Assembly: GCA_000272025.2 (NCBI GenBank)
Contig: AKCV02000015.1
Span: forward strand, 930,001-994,000
DNA: 64,000 nucleotides
From: Imbroritus primus
Lineage (GTDB): Bacteria; Pseudomonadota; Gammaproteobacteria; Burkholderiales; Burkholderiaceae
Reading direction: 5' to 3'
Each line of letters opens with the position of its first letter. Position 1 is the stretch's first letter. Under the pieces are notes generated by a model. It saw nothing but the letters and a program-made list of their open reading frames with translations, searched no databases and was not told the DNA's origin. Positions 41,579 through 50,806 of the stretch are shown here, piece by piece. Both the position numbers and the translations under genes were made by a program.

Positions 41579-42709
41579 TCAGCCCATCCTGCTGCCCGGT
41601 TCTACCCGTTCCCCATGCGCCCGGCGCAATGCCAGGTCGGTCCAGCCATCGGGCACGATGAATCCGCGCGTCACCTCATGCCAGGCATCTCGACCGGCGT
41701 TGTCGGTCTCGCGCCGCAGGCCGCAGACCATCACCGGAATATTGCGCCGGTAGGCCGGTGCCTCGATGCCGCTATGAAACCGCTCGTATAGCGCTGACAC
41801 CATGGCGGCATGCTCCAGCAGGCCGCCACTCCCCCTATCCAGCCGCGCCGGCGACAGCCACAGGGCGCGCGGCAGCAGGCACCAGCGCAGATCGCCCGAA
41901 CGGCCGGAAGGCTTGTGTGCAAACTGATCGAGCGTCCCCCACCAGCCATGCAGGTGATCGGCCGCCAAGCGCGCCGGCAGGCGACCGGACTGGCGCACAT
42001 CGGGCCATTCCAGCGGATAGAACAGCCAGCCCTTCAGATAGGCCTCGGCCCGGTCCACGTTGCAGCCGAGTGCGGCGCGCGCTTCTGGCGTGTGCGACAG
42101 GGGGAGCTGGCGGGTAGCGATATGGTGCAGCTTGTCGCCAAAGCGGTCGGCAAGATTGGGGCCGACGAAGTGCATCCAGGTGATGGGGGCAGCCGGATCG
42201 GGTTCCGGCATCAGCAGGTAGAACTTGGTGGCGAGTTCCCAGTGGGTGACCACGCCGCTCGCCTGGTCGCGCCAGACAAAGTCGAGTTCCCCCAGCGTAT
42301 CGATCCCGTTGCCCTGCCCGGCCGTCCGGCGGATGGGCAGGTTGGCCGCCAGCACATGGATACCCGGCAGATGCGCAAGCACGCCGCCCAGCAGGAGTTC
42401 AGCGTAGCGTCCCAGGCGCTTGGGAATGGCCGCCACCGGCGGCAAGCTGGCGGCGCCATCGGGAGCCTTCAGCCAATGCTCGAGTACCGGCGCCAGATGC
42501 GCCGGCCAGTCGGCCAGCGGAGGAAGAACCAGATCGTTACTGCTCCGGCACGCGCCTGCTGCCCGCTCCGTGTCGCCGGTACGCACTGCATCCGCTGCAT
42601 CCGGCGCACCACGTCCCAGCAGCCATGGCGATGCTGCCAGCCAGCGCAGGTCGCGCTGCGTCTGGGCGACCCGCTCAGGCGCGTCCGGCGGACGGACCGG
42701 ATCGTTCAT
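41579..42709 (-). CDS. DUF1853 family protein
   Basis: This 376-aa soluble protein of unknown function contains GELDFVWRD and THWELATKFYL, an arrangement reminiscent of PD-(D/E)xK nuclease-like folds. Also conserved are MHFVGPNLADRFGDKLHH and LKGWLFYP. ATG 42709 lies inside the end of the udg gene, a 35-base overlap; an earlier ATG at 42736 is possible. It belongs to the tsaB-rimI-udg string on this strand. A role in DNA or RNA processing would fit the neighbour but is not shown. Confidence 0.8.
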   Translation of the reverse strand: MNDPVRPPDAPERVAQTQRDLRWLAASPWLLGRGAPDAADAVRTGDTERAAGACRSSNDLVLPPLADWPAHLAPVLEHWLKAPDGAASLPPVAAIPKRLGRYAELLLGGVLAHLPGIHVLAANLPIRRTAGQGNGIDTLGELDFVWRDQASGVVTHWELATKFYLLMPEPDPAAPITWMHFVGPNLADRFGDKLHHIATRQLPLSHTPEARAALGCNVDRAEAYLKGWLFYPLEWPDVRQSGRLPARLAADHLHGWWGTLDQFAHKPSGRSGDLRWCLLPRALWLSPARLDRGSGGLLEHAAMVSALYERFHSGIEAPAYRRNIPVMVCGLRRETDNAGRDAWHEVTRGFIVPDGWTDLALRRAHGERVEPGSRMG

Positions 42710-43559
42710 GCAGGGCACGCGCAAAGCACAGGTCATCCCAGGCTTTGGCCTTTTCGTTCGGGGAGCGCAGCAGGTAGGACGGATGGTAGGTCACCACCAC
42801 CGGGATGCCCTCATAGTCATGCACCTGGCCGCGCAGGCGGCTGACTGGCGCGTCGGTGCGCAACAGGCGATGTGCAGCGACCTTGCCGAGCACCACGATC
42901 AGGCGCGGCTTCAGCAGTGCGATCTGGCGTTGCAGATAGGGTTCGCACACCGCGGCCTCTTCCGGCTCCGGATCGCGGTTGCGCGGCGGCCGGCATTTGA
43001 CGATGTTGGCGATATATACATTGCGCTGGCGCGACATGCCGAGCGCCCGCAGCATATTGTCGAGCAGCTTGCCCGACTGCCCGACGAAGGGCTCGCCCTG
43101 CAAGTCTTCCTGCTCGCCTGGACCTTCGCCGATGAACATCCATTCGGCCTGCTGGTCGCCCACCCCGAACACGGTATTGGTACGCCGTTCGCACAGCTGG
43201 CATGCCTGGCAATCAGCCACATGCCGGGCCAGCGGCTCCCAGTCGAGCGTGGCGATTTCCAGGGCGCGGGCAGACACGCCGTCGTTGCTGCGCGCATGCT
43301 CACCACCGAGCGCACGGCCGGCAGGCGGCGCTGGCATGTCCACATCGGCCGGACCGGGATACTCGGGCCGGGGTGCGGCAACGGTACCGGATGCCGGCCT
43401 CGTATCCGGTGCGGCAGTCGCATTGGCAGCCATCGCAGTGGCGGCGCGCTCCCCCCCCCCAGCTGCGGCTTCCGGCACCTCCAGCGGCACGCCATGCTGG
43501 CGCGGCAGCCATTCGGGCATCAGGCCCAGCGCATCGAGAAACTGTTCGCGTCGGCTCAT
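42675..43559 (-). CDS. Uracil-DNA glycosylase, family 4
   Basis: The 294-aa repair enzyme excises uracil from DNA. Motif 1 is FIGEGPGEQED, motif 2 is the HPSYLLR segment, and cysteines of a 4Fe-4S cluster are in CQACQLCERRT and near VKCRPP and AAVCEP. A variable Pro/Ala/Gly linker (residues about 28-80) precedes the catalytic domain and contains a run of ten G in the coding strand. Start overlaps the rimI stop (ATGA). It is not the Ung family. Confidence 0.93.
   Translation of the reverse strand: MSRREQFLDALGLMPEWLPRQHGVPLEVPEAAAGGGERAATAMAANATAAPDTRPASGTVAAPRPEYPGPADVDMPAPPAGRALGGEHARSNDGVSARALEIATLDWEPLARHVADCQACQLCERRTNTVFGVGDQQAEWMFIGEGPGEQEDLQGEPFVGQSGKLLDNMLRALGMSRQRNVYIANIVKCRPPRNRDPEPEEAAVCEPYLQRQIALLKPRLIVVLGKVAAHRLLRTDAPVSRLRGQVHDYEGIPVVVTYHPSYLLRSPNEKAKAWDDLCFARALHERSGPSAGRA
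43451..43460. repeat. Homopolymer of ten C (ten G in udg coding strand)
   Basis: The run encodes Gly-Gly-Gly plus part of the next codon in the linker of the glycosylase, before all catalytic motifs. Length changes by slippage would shift the frame and truncate the protein before its active site. Confidence 0.8.
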
Positions 43560-44098
43560 GGCCGGAATCCTCCGTGTGCGCTCGCGGTATCACCGTCCGC
43601 TGTGGGCCAGTGCAGGCGCATGACCAGTGCGTCCTCGCGCCCACCGTCAGCCGCCGGATAATACCCCCGCCGCCGGCCGATCTCCGCGAACCCGCTGCGC
43701 TGGTACAGCGCGATCGCGCCGCCGTTGGACGGCCGCACCTCGAGCAATATGCCATGATAGCCCGAGGCCCGCGCCGTATCGGCAACGGCCTGCAGCAGCC
43801 AGGCGCCAAGGCCACGGCGCTGGTACTCAGGGGCGATGGTGATGTTCAGCAGATGCATCTCATCGACCGCCGGCATGACGATAGCGTAGCCGGCCAGCCG
43901 GCCATGCGCGTCGCGCAGCAACAGGCCGACATAACCGCTGCGTACGGAGTCCTCGAAATTGCGCTGCGACCACGGAAACGGATACGCCCGCAGCTCGATC
44001 GCCACGATTTCCGGTATGGACAGCGCGGTCATGCGCTCAAGGCGCCAGCCGGCTGGCAACCCTGCCGGCACGGACAGATTAGCTGACAAATTCGACAT
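43556..44098 (-). CDS. rimI: Ribosomal protein S18 alanine N-acetyltransferase RimI
   Basis: The 180-aa GNAT enzyme has the acetyl-CoA binding motif IAPEYQRRGLGAWLL and the RimI segment LRAYPFPWSQRNFEDS, with LLEVRPSNGGAIALYQRSGF. It acetylates the S18 N-terminus and perhaps other proteins. It sits 21 bases behind tsaB, a very common pairing, and overlaps udg by four bases. Confidence 0.92.
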   Translation of the reverse strand: MSNLSANLSVPAGLPAGWRLERMTALSIPEIVAIELRAYPFPWSQRNFEDSVRSGYVGLLLRDAHGRLAGYAIVMPAVDEMHLLNITIAPEYQRRGLGAWLLQAVADTARASGYHGILLEVRPSNGGAIALYQRSGFAEIGRRRGYYPAADGGREDALVMRLHWPTADGDTASAHGGFRP

Positions 44099-44119
44099 GT
44101 TGCGTCCCTGCCGTTCCTG

Positions 44120-44845
44120 TCAGTTGCCTGCGGCCTTGGCGGCCGCCACGGCTTGCCGCTCGGTCACCGTCAGCGCCACCTTGTCGCGCACATACAGCGG
44201 CGCGGCATGTTCGGCGGATTGCGTCATGCCGGCATCGAACATGCGTAGCGCGATGGCGGCCACGCTGCGTGCGTCCGGCAATATCGCCGGCAGGCGATGC
44301 GCTGCCTGGGCTGCAAGCGTCAGCTGTTCGCCAAATACGGTCAGCGCACTCCCCACCAACCAGAACGGTCCTTCCGGCGCGATCACGGCCTCCGGGGGCG
44401 CGACGCGGGTCGGCGTCAGCGCTTCCCAGCCGACGCCATCCCAGCGGAACGTGGCCCAGTAGCATTCCTGCATGCGGGCGTCGAGCGCCACGACCACAGG
44501 CATGCCGGCGGGCAGCTGTGCACCGGCCTGCTCGGCACAGGCTTCGAGCGAGTTGACGGCAATCACCGGCCGGTCGATACCGAACGCCAGGCCCTGGGCC
44601 ACGCCGCAGGCCGTGCGCAGACCAGTGAAGGCGCCAGGTCCGGCGCCGAAGGCAATGGCGTCGCAGGCGTCGAGTGTCACGCCGGCCTCGGCCAGCACCG
44701 CGTCGACCAGCGGCAGGATCAGGTCGCTCGAACGCGGGCCCGTCTGTTCATGGCGCGCGACTGTGCGGACGCCGCCGTCCCGGCGCAATGCCAGGGCGAC
44801 CGAGCACCACTCGGTCGATGTTTCCAATGCAAGAATCTGGGTCAT
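44120..44845 (-). CDS. tsaB: tRNA threonylcarbamoyladenosine protein TsaB
   Basis: The 241-aa ASKHA-fold protein is needed with TsaD and TsaE to make t6A37 in tRNA. Typical segments are MTQILALETSTEWCSVAL, the GAGPGAFTGLRTACGVAQGLA motif (here to 20: GAGPGAFTGLRTACGVAQGL) and VVALDARMQECYWATF. Start ATG 44845 fits the family. First gene of the tsaB-rimI-udg-DUF1853 string. Confidence 0.95.
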   Translation of the reverse strand: MTQILALETSTEWCSVALALRRDGGVRTVARHEQTGPRSSDLILPLVDAVLAEAGVTLDACDAIAFGAGPGAFTGLRTACGVAQGLAFGIDRPVIAVNSLEACAEQAGAQLPAGMPVVVALDARMQECYWATFRWDGVGWEALTPTRVAPPEAVIAPEGPFWLVGSALTVFGEQLTLAAQAAHRLPAILPDARSVAAIALRMFDAGMTQSAEHAAPLYVRDKVALTVTERQAVAAAKAAGN

Positions 44846-44948
44846 GACGCGATTGTAGCGGTTGGCGAAACCGAGGAGGCCCTCGAATCGATCCGCGAGG
44901 TTCGTTGCTATGATGGAATTTTCCGTTCGTCCATGAGGATCTGCTTCA

Positions 44949-45212
44949 ATGACCGACCTTTCCGCACGTTTCGCCCAGGCCCAGCAGGACGTCCAGCAAT
45001 TGCCGGAACGCCCCGGCAACATGGTCCTGCTGCGCCTGTACGCCCTCTTCAAGCAGGCCAGCGAAGGCGATGCCGGCGATGACCGTCCGGGCATGACGGA
45101 TATCGTGGCACGCTACAAGTTCGATGCCTGGGCTGCACTCAAGGGTATGCCCACCGAAGACGCACAAGGCAAGTACATCGAACTGGTCGAGGAGCTGAAG
45201 GCCGGGAACTGA
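44949..45212 (+). CDS. Acyl-CoA-binding protein
   Basis: The 87-aa four-helix protein binds long-chain acyl-CoA esters in the cytoplasm. Family signature residues are in LRLYALFKQASEGDAG and YKFDAWAALKGMPTEDA. ATG 44949 follows a GAGGA ribosome site. Monocistronic, convergent with the exporter gene. Confidence 0.95.
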   Translation: MTDLSARFAQAQQDVQQLPERPGNMVLLRLYALFKQASEGDAGDDRPGMTDIVARYKFDAWAALKGMPTEDAQGKYIELVEELKAGN

Positions 45213-45222
45213 AGCCTGACCC

Positions 45223-46689
45223 TCAAGGCGGATCCGTCGGCCCGACCAGCGGTGCGGGGGCCGGGCGCATGCGCCATGCGGCCAGCATCGCCAGCCCCAG
45301 CAGCACGCCGAGGAACAGGAAGGTATCGTCGAATGCCGCCAGCCGGTGGACCGGATCCACCGCGCTGGCGCTGACCGGCTCACCGCCCTGCATGCCCAGC
45401 CGCCACTGCAGTACGATACCGCACACGCTGATGCCGATTGCGCCGCCCAACTGGCGGATGAAACTGATCCCGCTCGACCCCTGCGACACGAGCGAAAAAT
45501 CCACGCCGCGCATGGCCCCGATGCTGAGCGACGGCAGGATCAGGCCAAGGCCGATCCGCCCCACCACCACCCACAGCACCAGCACGATATAACTGGTGGC
45601 CAGCGAATTGGTCGCCATCAGCAGGAACGACGCCATCAGCAAGGCCAATCCGAGCGTGACCTGCTGGTAGGGCCGGATGATCTCGATCAGTCGCCCCGCC
45701 AGTACGATCACTATGGCCAGGCAGATGCCGGCCGGCAACAGCAGCAACCCGGCATGCGTAGGCGTATAACCAAGCCCGAGCTGCATGTACACCGGCAGCA
45801 GATAGGTCGAGCCGTACAGGCTGGCGCCATACATGAATGACACGATCGCGCCCATGGCGAACTGGCGATAGCTGAACAGGCGCATGTCGACCAGGGGATA
45901 GACGGCGCGCAGTTGCCAGAACACGAAGGCCCCGAGCGCCAGCGCCCCACCGGCCAGCAGCCCGCCGCCAAGCGCGGGAGCATGCATGACCTCCACCAGG
46001 CCGTTCATCAGCATGATGGTCGCCGCGCTGATCAGCAGCAGCCCGGTCCAGTCGAGCGGCTGGCGTTCTCCCATCAGCGCCGAATTCACCGGCATGAAGC
46101 GGCGTGCAAGAAACGCAGCCAGCACGCAGAATGGCAGCACGACGAAGAAGATCGAGCGCCAGCCAAATGCCTCCACAAGGAACCCGCCGACGCTTGGCCC
46201 CAATGCGGGGGCCAGGATCACGCCAAAACCGAACAGGCTCATCGCCCGTCCCTGCTCGCGCTCCTCGAACGCGCGCAGGATCAGAATATTCGGTAGCGGC
46301 TGCATGATACCGGCTGCGAGTCCTTCCGTGACCCGCATCATCAGCACAAGCTCATACGAATGGGCCAATCCACCCACCAGCCCGCCACAGCCGAGCAACA
46401 CCACTGCGCCGATGAAGGTCCGGCGCAGGCCGAGACGCAGCAGCAGCCAGGGCGTGAGCAGCATGCCGAGTGTCATGGCGATCATGAAACTGGCGGAGAC
46501 CCATTGGGCCCGCGCCTGCGTCAGCACAAAGGTCCGGCTGAGATCGGGAATGGCGACGTTGACGATGGTCGAGGAAATGATCGACGAAATGGTGCCGATC
46601 ATCAGGACCAGCAGGACCAGCCAGCGTGTACGCTCACCGTAACGGGCGGCTAGCGATTCCCGTGTGGGCCCGGCTTGCCAGGGAATCAT
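45223..46689 (-). CDS. EmrB/QacA-type (DHA2) drug:H+ antiporter
   Basis: The 488-aa protein has about 14 membrane helices. The first helix region, TISSIISSTIVNVAIPDLSR, is the usual DHA2 motif (standing in for LDxTIVNVALP), followed by LRLGLRRTFIGAVVL (motif A region). It lacks the first-helix Asp common in drug pumps (ISSIISSTIVN). No EmrA-like adaptor is adjacent. It overlaps the upstream SRPBCC gene by four bases (ATGA), so they are coupled. Substrate unknown. Confidence 0.88.
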   Translation of the reverse strand: MIPWQAGPTRESLAARYGERTRWLVLLVLMIGTISSIISSTIVNVAIPDLSRTFVLTQARAQWVSASFMIAMTLGMLLTPWLLLRLGLRRTFIGAVVLLGCGGLVGGLAHSYELVLMMRVTEGLAAGIMQPLPNILILRAFEEREQGRAMSLFGFGVILAPALGPSVGGFLVEAFGWRSIFFVVLPFCVLAAFLARRFMPVNSALMGERQPLDWTGLLLISAATIMLMNGLVEVMHAPALGGGLLAGGALALGAFVFWQLRAVYPLVDMRLFSYRQFAMGAIVSFMYGASLYGSTYLLPVYMQLGLGYTPTHAGLLLLPAGICLAIVIVLAGRLIEIIRPYQQVTLGLALLMASFLLMATNSLATSYIVLVLWVVVGRIGLGLILPSLSIGAMRGVDFSLVSQGSSGISFIRQLGGAIGISVCGIVLQWRLGMQGGEPVSASAVDPVHRLAAFDDTFLFLGVLLGLAMLAAWRMRPAPAPLVGPTDPP

Positions 46690-47156
46690 CCCAGGCGTCC
46701 TGCGGCTGCGAATTCGCGGATCTTGGCGATCGTATCCAGGTCCGCCGCGTGATAGGCAGACCGCACGATATCGGCGTAGCGCGTATCGCCGCGGGCATCG
46801 GCCTCGGCCATGGTGGTCGCGTAGACGAAGCGGACAAAGAGGTGCGCCTCGTCCGGCATCTCGATCGACATCATGAGAGAACCGCCTGCGTGCTCGGCCG
46901 TGGCATGCGTGTCGTAGCGCACGGCGGCGTGGGGGATCAACGTCACGGTATCGCGGATGCGCGCCGCACCGAAATGCAGTTCGCGCTCCAGTACATTGCC
47001 CGTATCCGAGAGGATCTCCGCACGGTCGAGGCCCAGCATGAACGCCTCGGGCTCGCGCGCCCGCAGTACCAGCCCTTGCCAGACCTGCTGCGAGGTGAGC
47101 GGTACCAGCAAGGGGTTCAGCGGATCATTGATTTCAATCAGGTGCTCGAATTGCAA
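46686..47156 (-). CDS. SRPBCC superfamily protein (DUF1857/AtaL-like)
   Basis: The 156-aa protein begins MQFEHLIEINDPLNPLLVPL and contains LTSQQVWQGLVLRAREPEAF and SMMISIEMPDEAHLFVRFVY-like beta strands (SLMMSIEMPDEAHLFVRFVY), as in the small SRPBCC family PF08982. Such proteins bind hydrophobic ligands. Coupling to the exporter suggests a shared small-molecule role, not defined further. Confidence 0.78.
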   Translation of the reverse strand: MQFEHLIEINDPLNPLLVPLTSQQVWQGLVLRAREPEAFMLGLDRAEILSDTGNVLERELHFGAARIRDTVTLIPHAAVRYDTHATAEHAGGSLMMSIEMPDEAHLFVRFVYATTMAEADARGDTRYADIVRSAYHAADLDTIAKIREFAAAGRLG

Positions 47157-47210
47157 GCGATTTCTCCAGGGCAGCGTTCAGCCTCGATTATGAGCGCATT
47201 TGCGCCATGG

Positions 47211-47249
47211 AAAAAGGCCGGGCCCGCACACAACTGTGCGGAACCGGCC
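47211..47249 (-). terminator. Rho-independent terminator after aceB
   Basis: On the minus strand GGCCGG pairs with CCGGCC and, inside it, CCGCACA with TGTGCGG around a 4-base loop; TTTTT follows immediately. It lies about 95 bases after the aceB stop and before the SRPBCC gene. Confidence 0.88.
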
Positions 47250-47344
47250 CCGGGGCAAGGCGGAGAGCGGCTCCGCTACGCGATGCAGGCGATGAGATCC
47301 GGCCTTCAGTGCCGAAGCTCAGGCTTGATTGTCAGACCTTGCGA

Positions 47345-48931
47345 TCAGACTTCCTCGTACAACGGCAGCGTCAGGAACTCGGCAAAGTCCTCGGCAGTGG
47401 ACATCTGCTCGAAGATCTGCGCAGCGCGGTCGTAGGTCTTGGTGTCGCCGCCGACCAGCGCCTTGACCTTGGCCAGTTCGACCGGGATGATCTGCCGGAC
47501 CAGCTCGGCCGTCACCTTGGTGCCGTCTTCCAGCACGCCCTTGGGCGAGCGGATCCACTGCCACACTTGCGAGCGCGAGATTTCCGCCGTGGCGGCATCT
47601 TCCATCAGGTTGTGGATCGGCACGCAGCCATTGCCAGCCAGCCAGGCGCCGAGGTAATGGATGCCGACATTGATGTTCATCTCCAGGCCGGTGCGCGTGA
47701 TCGGCGTTTCCGGCTGGAAGTTGAGCAGGTCGGCGGCCGTCACCTGGACATCATCACGCTGCTTTTCGATCTGGTTCTGCTTGTCGCCCAGCACTGCCAC
47801 GAATTCCTTCATGGCCGGCTCGACCAGGCCCGGGTGTGCCACCCAGCCGCCATCGTAGCCATCGGTCGCATCGCGCTGCTTGTCGCTGATGATGCCCTGC
47901 ATGGCGATGGCGTTCTTTTCCGGATCGTTCTTGATCGGGATCAGCGCGCTCATGCCGCCAATCGCGGGGGCATTGCGCTTGTGGCAGGTCTTGAGCAGCA
48001 GTAGCGCATAGGCACGCATGAACGGCGAGGTCATGGTGACCTTGGCGCGGTCGGCCAGGCAGAAATTCTTGTCGACCTTGAACTTCTTGATGCAACTGAA
48101 GATGTAGTCCCAGCGGCCGGCGTTCAGGCCAGCGCTATGCTCGCGCAGTTCGTACAGGATCTCGTCCATCTCGAAGGCGGCAAGGATCGTCTCGATCAGC
48201 ACGGTGGCCTTGATGGTGCCCTGCGGCAGGCCGATCTCGTTCTGCGCCATGACGAACACGTCGTTCCACAGGCGTGCTTCGAGGTGGCTTTCCATCTTCG
48301 GCAGGTAGAAGAACGGGCCGGCGCCACGGGCGATCTGTTCCTTGGCGTTATGGAACAGGAACAGCGCGAAATCGAAGATGCCGCCGGACACGCGCTGGCC
48401 GTCGACCGTGACGTGCTTTTCGGTCAGGTGCCAGCCGCGCGGACGCACCTGCAGCGTGGCAATCTTATCGTTGAGCTTGTACGACTTGCCGTTCTGCTCG
48501 AGCGTGAGCGTGCGACGGATGGCCTGGTAGAGGTTCACCTGCCCCTGGATCTGGTTGTGCCAGTTGGGCGTGTTGCTGTCCTCGAAGTCGGTCATATACG
48601 AATCCGCGCCCGAGTTGAAGGCGTTGATCACCATCTTGGCCTCGACCGGACCGGTAATTTCCACGCGGCGGCAGTACAGCGCGGGCGGGATCGGGGCGAT
48701 CTTCCAGTCGCCGTCGCGCACACTCTTGGTTTCCGGCAGGAAATCGGGCATTTCACCAGCGTCCAGGCGCTTGGCGCGGGCCACACGGGCCTGCAACAAC
48801 TCTTGGCGGCGCGGCTCAAAGGCACGGTGCAGCTTGGCAACCAGCGCAAGCGCTTCGGGCGTCAGAATGGATTCGTAGGCGGGCAGGATCTCGCCGGTGA
48901 TCTGCATGCCTGCGGGGAGCGTCAAAGCCAT
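47345..48931 (-). CDS. aceB: Malate synthase A
   Basis: The 528-aa enzyme condenses glyoxylate with acetyl-CoA to malate. Conserved segments are ADSYMTDFEDSNTPNWHNQ, LQVRPRGWHLTEKHV, IKATVLIETILAAFEMDEIL (to 20 residues) and the catalytic region DGYDGGWVAHPGLV. AGGAG abuts a first ATG (48937) but is six bases from the second, so I take ATG 48931 (MALTLPAGMQITGEI). It lies 65 bases behind a haloacid dehalogenase gene on the same strand and shares its upstream region. Confidence 0.96.
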   Translation of the reverse strand: MALTLPAGMQITGEILPAYESILTPEALALVAKLHRAFEPRRQELLQARVARAKRLDAGEMPDFLPETKSVRDGDWKIAPIPPALYCRRVEITGPVEAKMVINAFNSGADSYMTDFEDSNTPNWHNQIQGQVNLYQAIRRTLTLEQNGKSYKLNDKIATLQVRPRGWHLTEKHVTVDGQRVSGGIFDFALFLFHNAKEQIARGAGPFFYLPKMESHLEARLWNDVFVMAQNEIGLPQGTIKATVLIETILAAFEMDEILYELREHSAGLNAGRWDYIFSCIKKFKVDKNFCLADRAKVTMTSPFMRAYALLLLKTCHKRNAPAIGGMSALIPIKNDPEKNAIAMQGIISDKQRDATDGYDGGWVAHPGLVEPAMKEFVAVLGDKQNQIEKQRDDVQVTAADLLNFQPETPITRTGLEMNINVGIHYLGAWLAGNGCVPIHNLMEDAATAEISRSQVWQWIRSPKGVLEDGTKVTAELVRQIIPVELAKVKALVGGDTKTYDRAAQIFEQMSTAEDFAEFLTLPLYEEV

Positions 48932-48996
48932 GGTCATCTCCTGTGATTGCGTTCAAAGCGAAAAATCGGTTCATCGGGCGGGTGCAGGCGCACCCG

Positions 48997-49713
48997 CTAC
49001 GCTGCGGACGCCGCGCGCCCGGCACGGGCCTCGCGGACGAATTGCAGCAGGTCGTTCATATCGTGCCCGGTACCTTGTGGCACCACATCGAGCTGCTCCG
49101 GCGGGTGGCCGGCGCGGTTGATCCAGAAGGCGGTGTAGCCGTACCACGCCGCCCCGCATGCGTCCCAGCCGTTCGACGAGACGAAAAGAATGTCGCGCGC
49201 CGGCACGCCGAACGTGGCCGGGCCCAGCGCATAGGCTTCCGGCGCGGTCTTGAACAGGCGCACCGGCTCCACGCTCAGCACGGCCTCGAACAGCCCGCCC
49301 ATGCCTGCGCTCTTCACTGCGATGTCGAGCATCTCGGGATTGCCATTAGAGAGAATGCCCAGCGGCAATCCCATCGCGCGCAACTGCCGCAGCACGCCCA
49401 CATTCTCGGGAAACGCCGACAGGCAGCTGTACTCCTTCATCAGTTGCGCGCACTGCGTCTCGCTCAGCGCCAACTCGAGGCGGGCAGCCGCGTAACGCAA
49501 TGCGTCCTGCGTAATGTCCCAGAACGGCTTGTAATACTCGCCACCCGGCCCGGCCAGCGAACGCAGCCGGGTGTAGTCGATCTGTCGGTCCCGCCACAGC
49601 AGCGCCAGCGCATTGCCCTTGCCCGGAAATAGCTGCTCGGCGCGCGCCGCGACGGAATACACGTCGAACAGTGTTCCGTAGGCATCGAACAGGACGGCGC
49701 GGATGGCGGACAT
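48997..49713 (-). CDS. Type II (S)-2-haloacid dehalogenase
   Basis: The 238-aa HAD-family enzyme hydrolyses 2-haloalkanoic acids to 2-hydroxyacids. The nucleophile is in VLFDAYGTLFDVYSV; then come the substrate arginine region, ILSNGN, the catalytic lysine in VRLFKTAPEAYALG, and the SSNGWDACGA and FWINR segments. The set is complete, so activity is likely. With chloroacetate the product would be glycolate, which leads to glyoxylate and the next gene, aceB. Divergent from a LysR gene. Confidence 0.92.
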   Translation of the reverse strand: MSAIRAVLFDAYGTLFDVYSVAARAEQLFPGKGNALALLWRDRQIDYTRLRSLAGPGGEYYKPFWDITQDALRYAAARLELALSETQCAQLMKEYSCLSAFPENVGVLRQLRAMGLPLGILSNGNPEMLDIAVKSAGMGGLFEAVLSVEPVRLFKTAPEAYALGPATFGVPARDILFVSSNGWDACGAAWYGYTAFWINRAGHPPEQLDVVPQGTGHDMNDLLQFVREARAGRAASAA

Positions 49714-49808
49714 GGGCAGCGGCGCGAGGCGCCGGTTTAGTCAATCGGATAACGCATTGTAGGAAGCCCGTGCGACAGCAGAAAGACGCCGACGGTCACT
49801 TGATCTTT

Positions 49809-49820
49809 TACTTTTAAGTA
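49809..49820. promoter_or_regulatory. Possible LysR site between dehalogenase and LysR genes
   Basis: TACTT-TT-AAGTA is an interrupted dyad in the middle of an AT-rich 175-base divergent interval, next to CATAAT (49821-49826), a possible -10 box for the LysR gene. LysR regulators usually bind such T-N11-A dyads. The match is short. Confidence 0.35.
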
Positions 49821-49888
49821 CATAATCTTGCGTTATTCCAGACAAAATACTGCGGTTTTCTGCAGACTCAGCCGGATATCAGTGCTCG

Positions 49889-50806
49889 ATGAGCCACCTC
49901 AAGCAGCTTGAAACCTTCGTGGCCGTCGCCTCTCGCGGCAGTCTGTCTGCCGCCGCCAGCGCCGAAGGCGTGGCGCCGGCCATCATCGGACGCCGTCTGA
50001 CCGCGCTCGAGGAGCGGCTGGGCGTCAAGTTGATGGTCCGCACCACGCGCAAGCTCAGTCTGACGTTCGAAGGCGCGGCCTTTCTGGAGGATTGCCAGCG
50101 CATCCTGAACGACCTGCACAATGCCGAGGCCAGCGTCTCGGCCGGCGGCGTCAAGGCCAGCGGCCATCTGCGCATCACCGCTCCGGCCGGCTATGGGCGG
50201 CGGCACGTCGCGCCGCTCGTGCCGCGCTTTCTGGAGGCGCATCCGGACGTTTCGCTGACACTCGATCTTTCTGACCGGGTCGTCGATCTTGTCAACGAAG
50301 GCTTCGATTGCGCCATCCGGCTCGGCGACCTGCCGGATTCCAGCCTGGTCTCGATCCGCCTGGCCGACACGCGCCGCGTGGTGGTGGCGACCCCCGACTA
50401 CCTGGCCCGACATGGCACGCCCGCCACGCTGGACGATCTCAATCACGCCAACTGCCTGTCGTTCGGCGCTGGTGCGGCGCAACGCGGCTGGGTCTTCCAG
50501 CAGGACGGCCAGACTGTGATGGTGAAGATCGCCGGCACCATGGAATGCACCGACGGCGCCGTTCTGCACGAATGGTGCCTGCAGGGCCACGGGCTGGCGT
50601 GGCGCTCCTGGTGGGAGGTTGGCCAGGACATTGCCGCCGGGCGCCTGGTGACCGTGCTCGATGCCTATGCCGCGCCGCCCATCGGCATTCACGCAGTCTT
50701 TCCGCAACGCAAGCACCTGCCGCTGCGCGTGCGGCTGTTCATCGATTTCCTGAAAAACACCTACGGCAATCCAGCCTATTGGCGGCGTGGCGGCATGGCG
50801 TCGTAG
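49889..50806 (+). CDS. LysR-family transcriptional regulator
   Basis: The 305-aa regulator has an N-terminal winged helix (MSHLKQLETFVAVASRGSLS, then RRLTALEERLGVKLMVRTTRKLSLT) and a periplasmic-binding-like effector domain. It is divergent from the dehalogenase-aceB pair with 175 bases between starts, the usual arrangement for a regulator and its target. The effector might be a 2-hydroxy or 2-halo acid; this is inference. Confidence 0.9.
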   Translation: MSHLKQLETFVAVASRGSLSAAASAEGVAPAIIGRRLTALEERLGVKLMVRTTRKLSLTFEGAAFLEDCQRILNDLHNAEASVSAGGVKASGHLRITAPAGYGRRHVAPLVPRFLEAHPDVSLTLDLSDRVVDLVNEGFDCAIRLGDLPDSSLVSIRLADTRRVVVATPDYLARHGTPATLDDLNHANCLSFGAGAAQRGWVFQQDGQTVMVKIAGTMECTDGAVLHEWCLQGHGLAWRSWWEVGQDIAAGRLVTVLDAYAAPPIGIHAVFPQRKHLPLRVRLFIDFLKNTYGNPAYWRRGGMAS

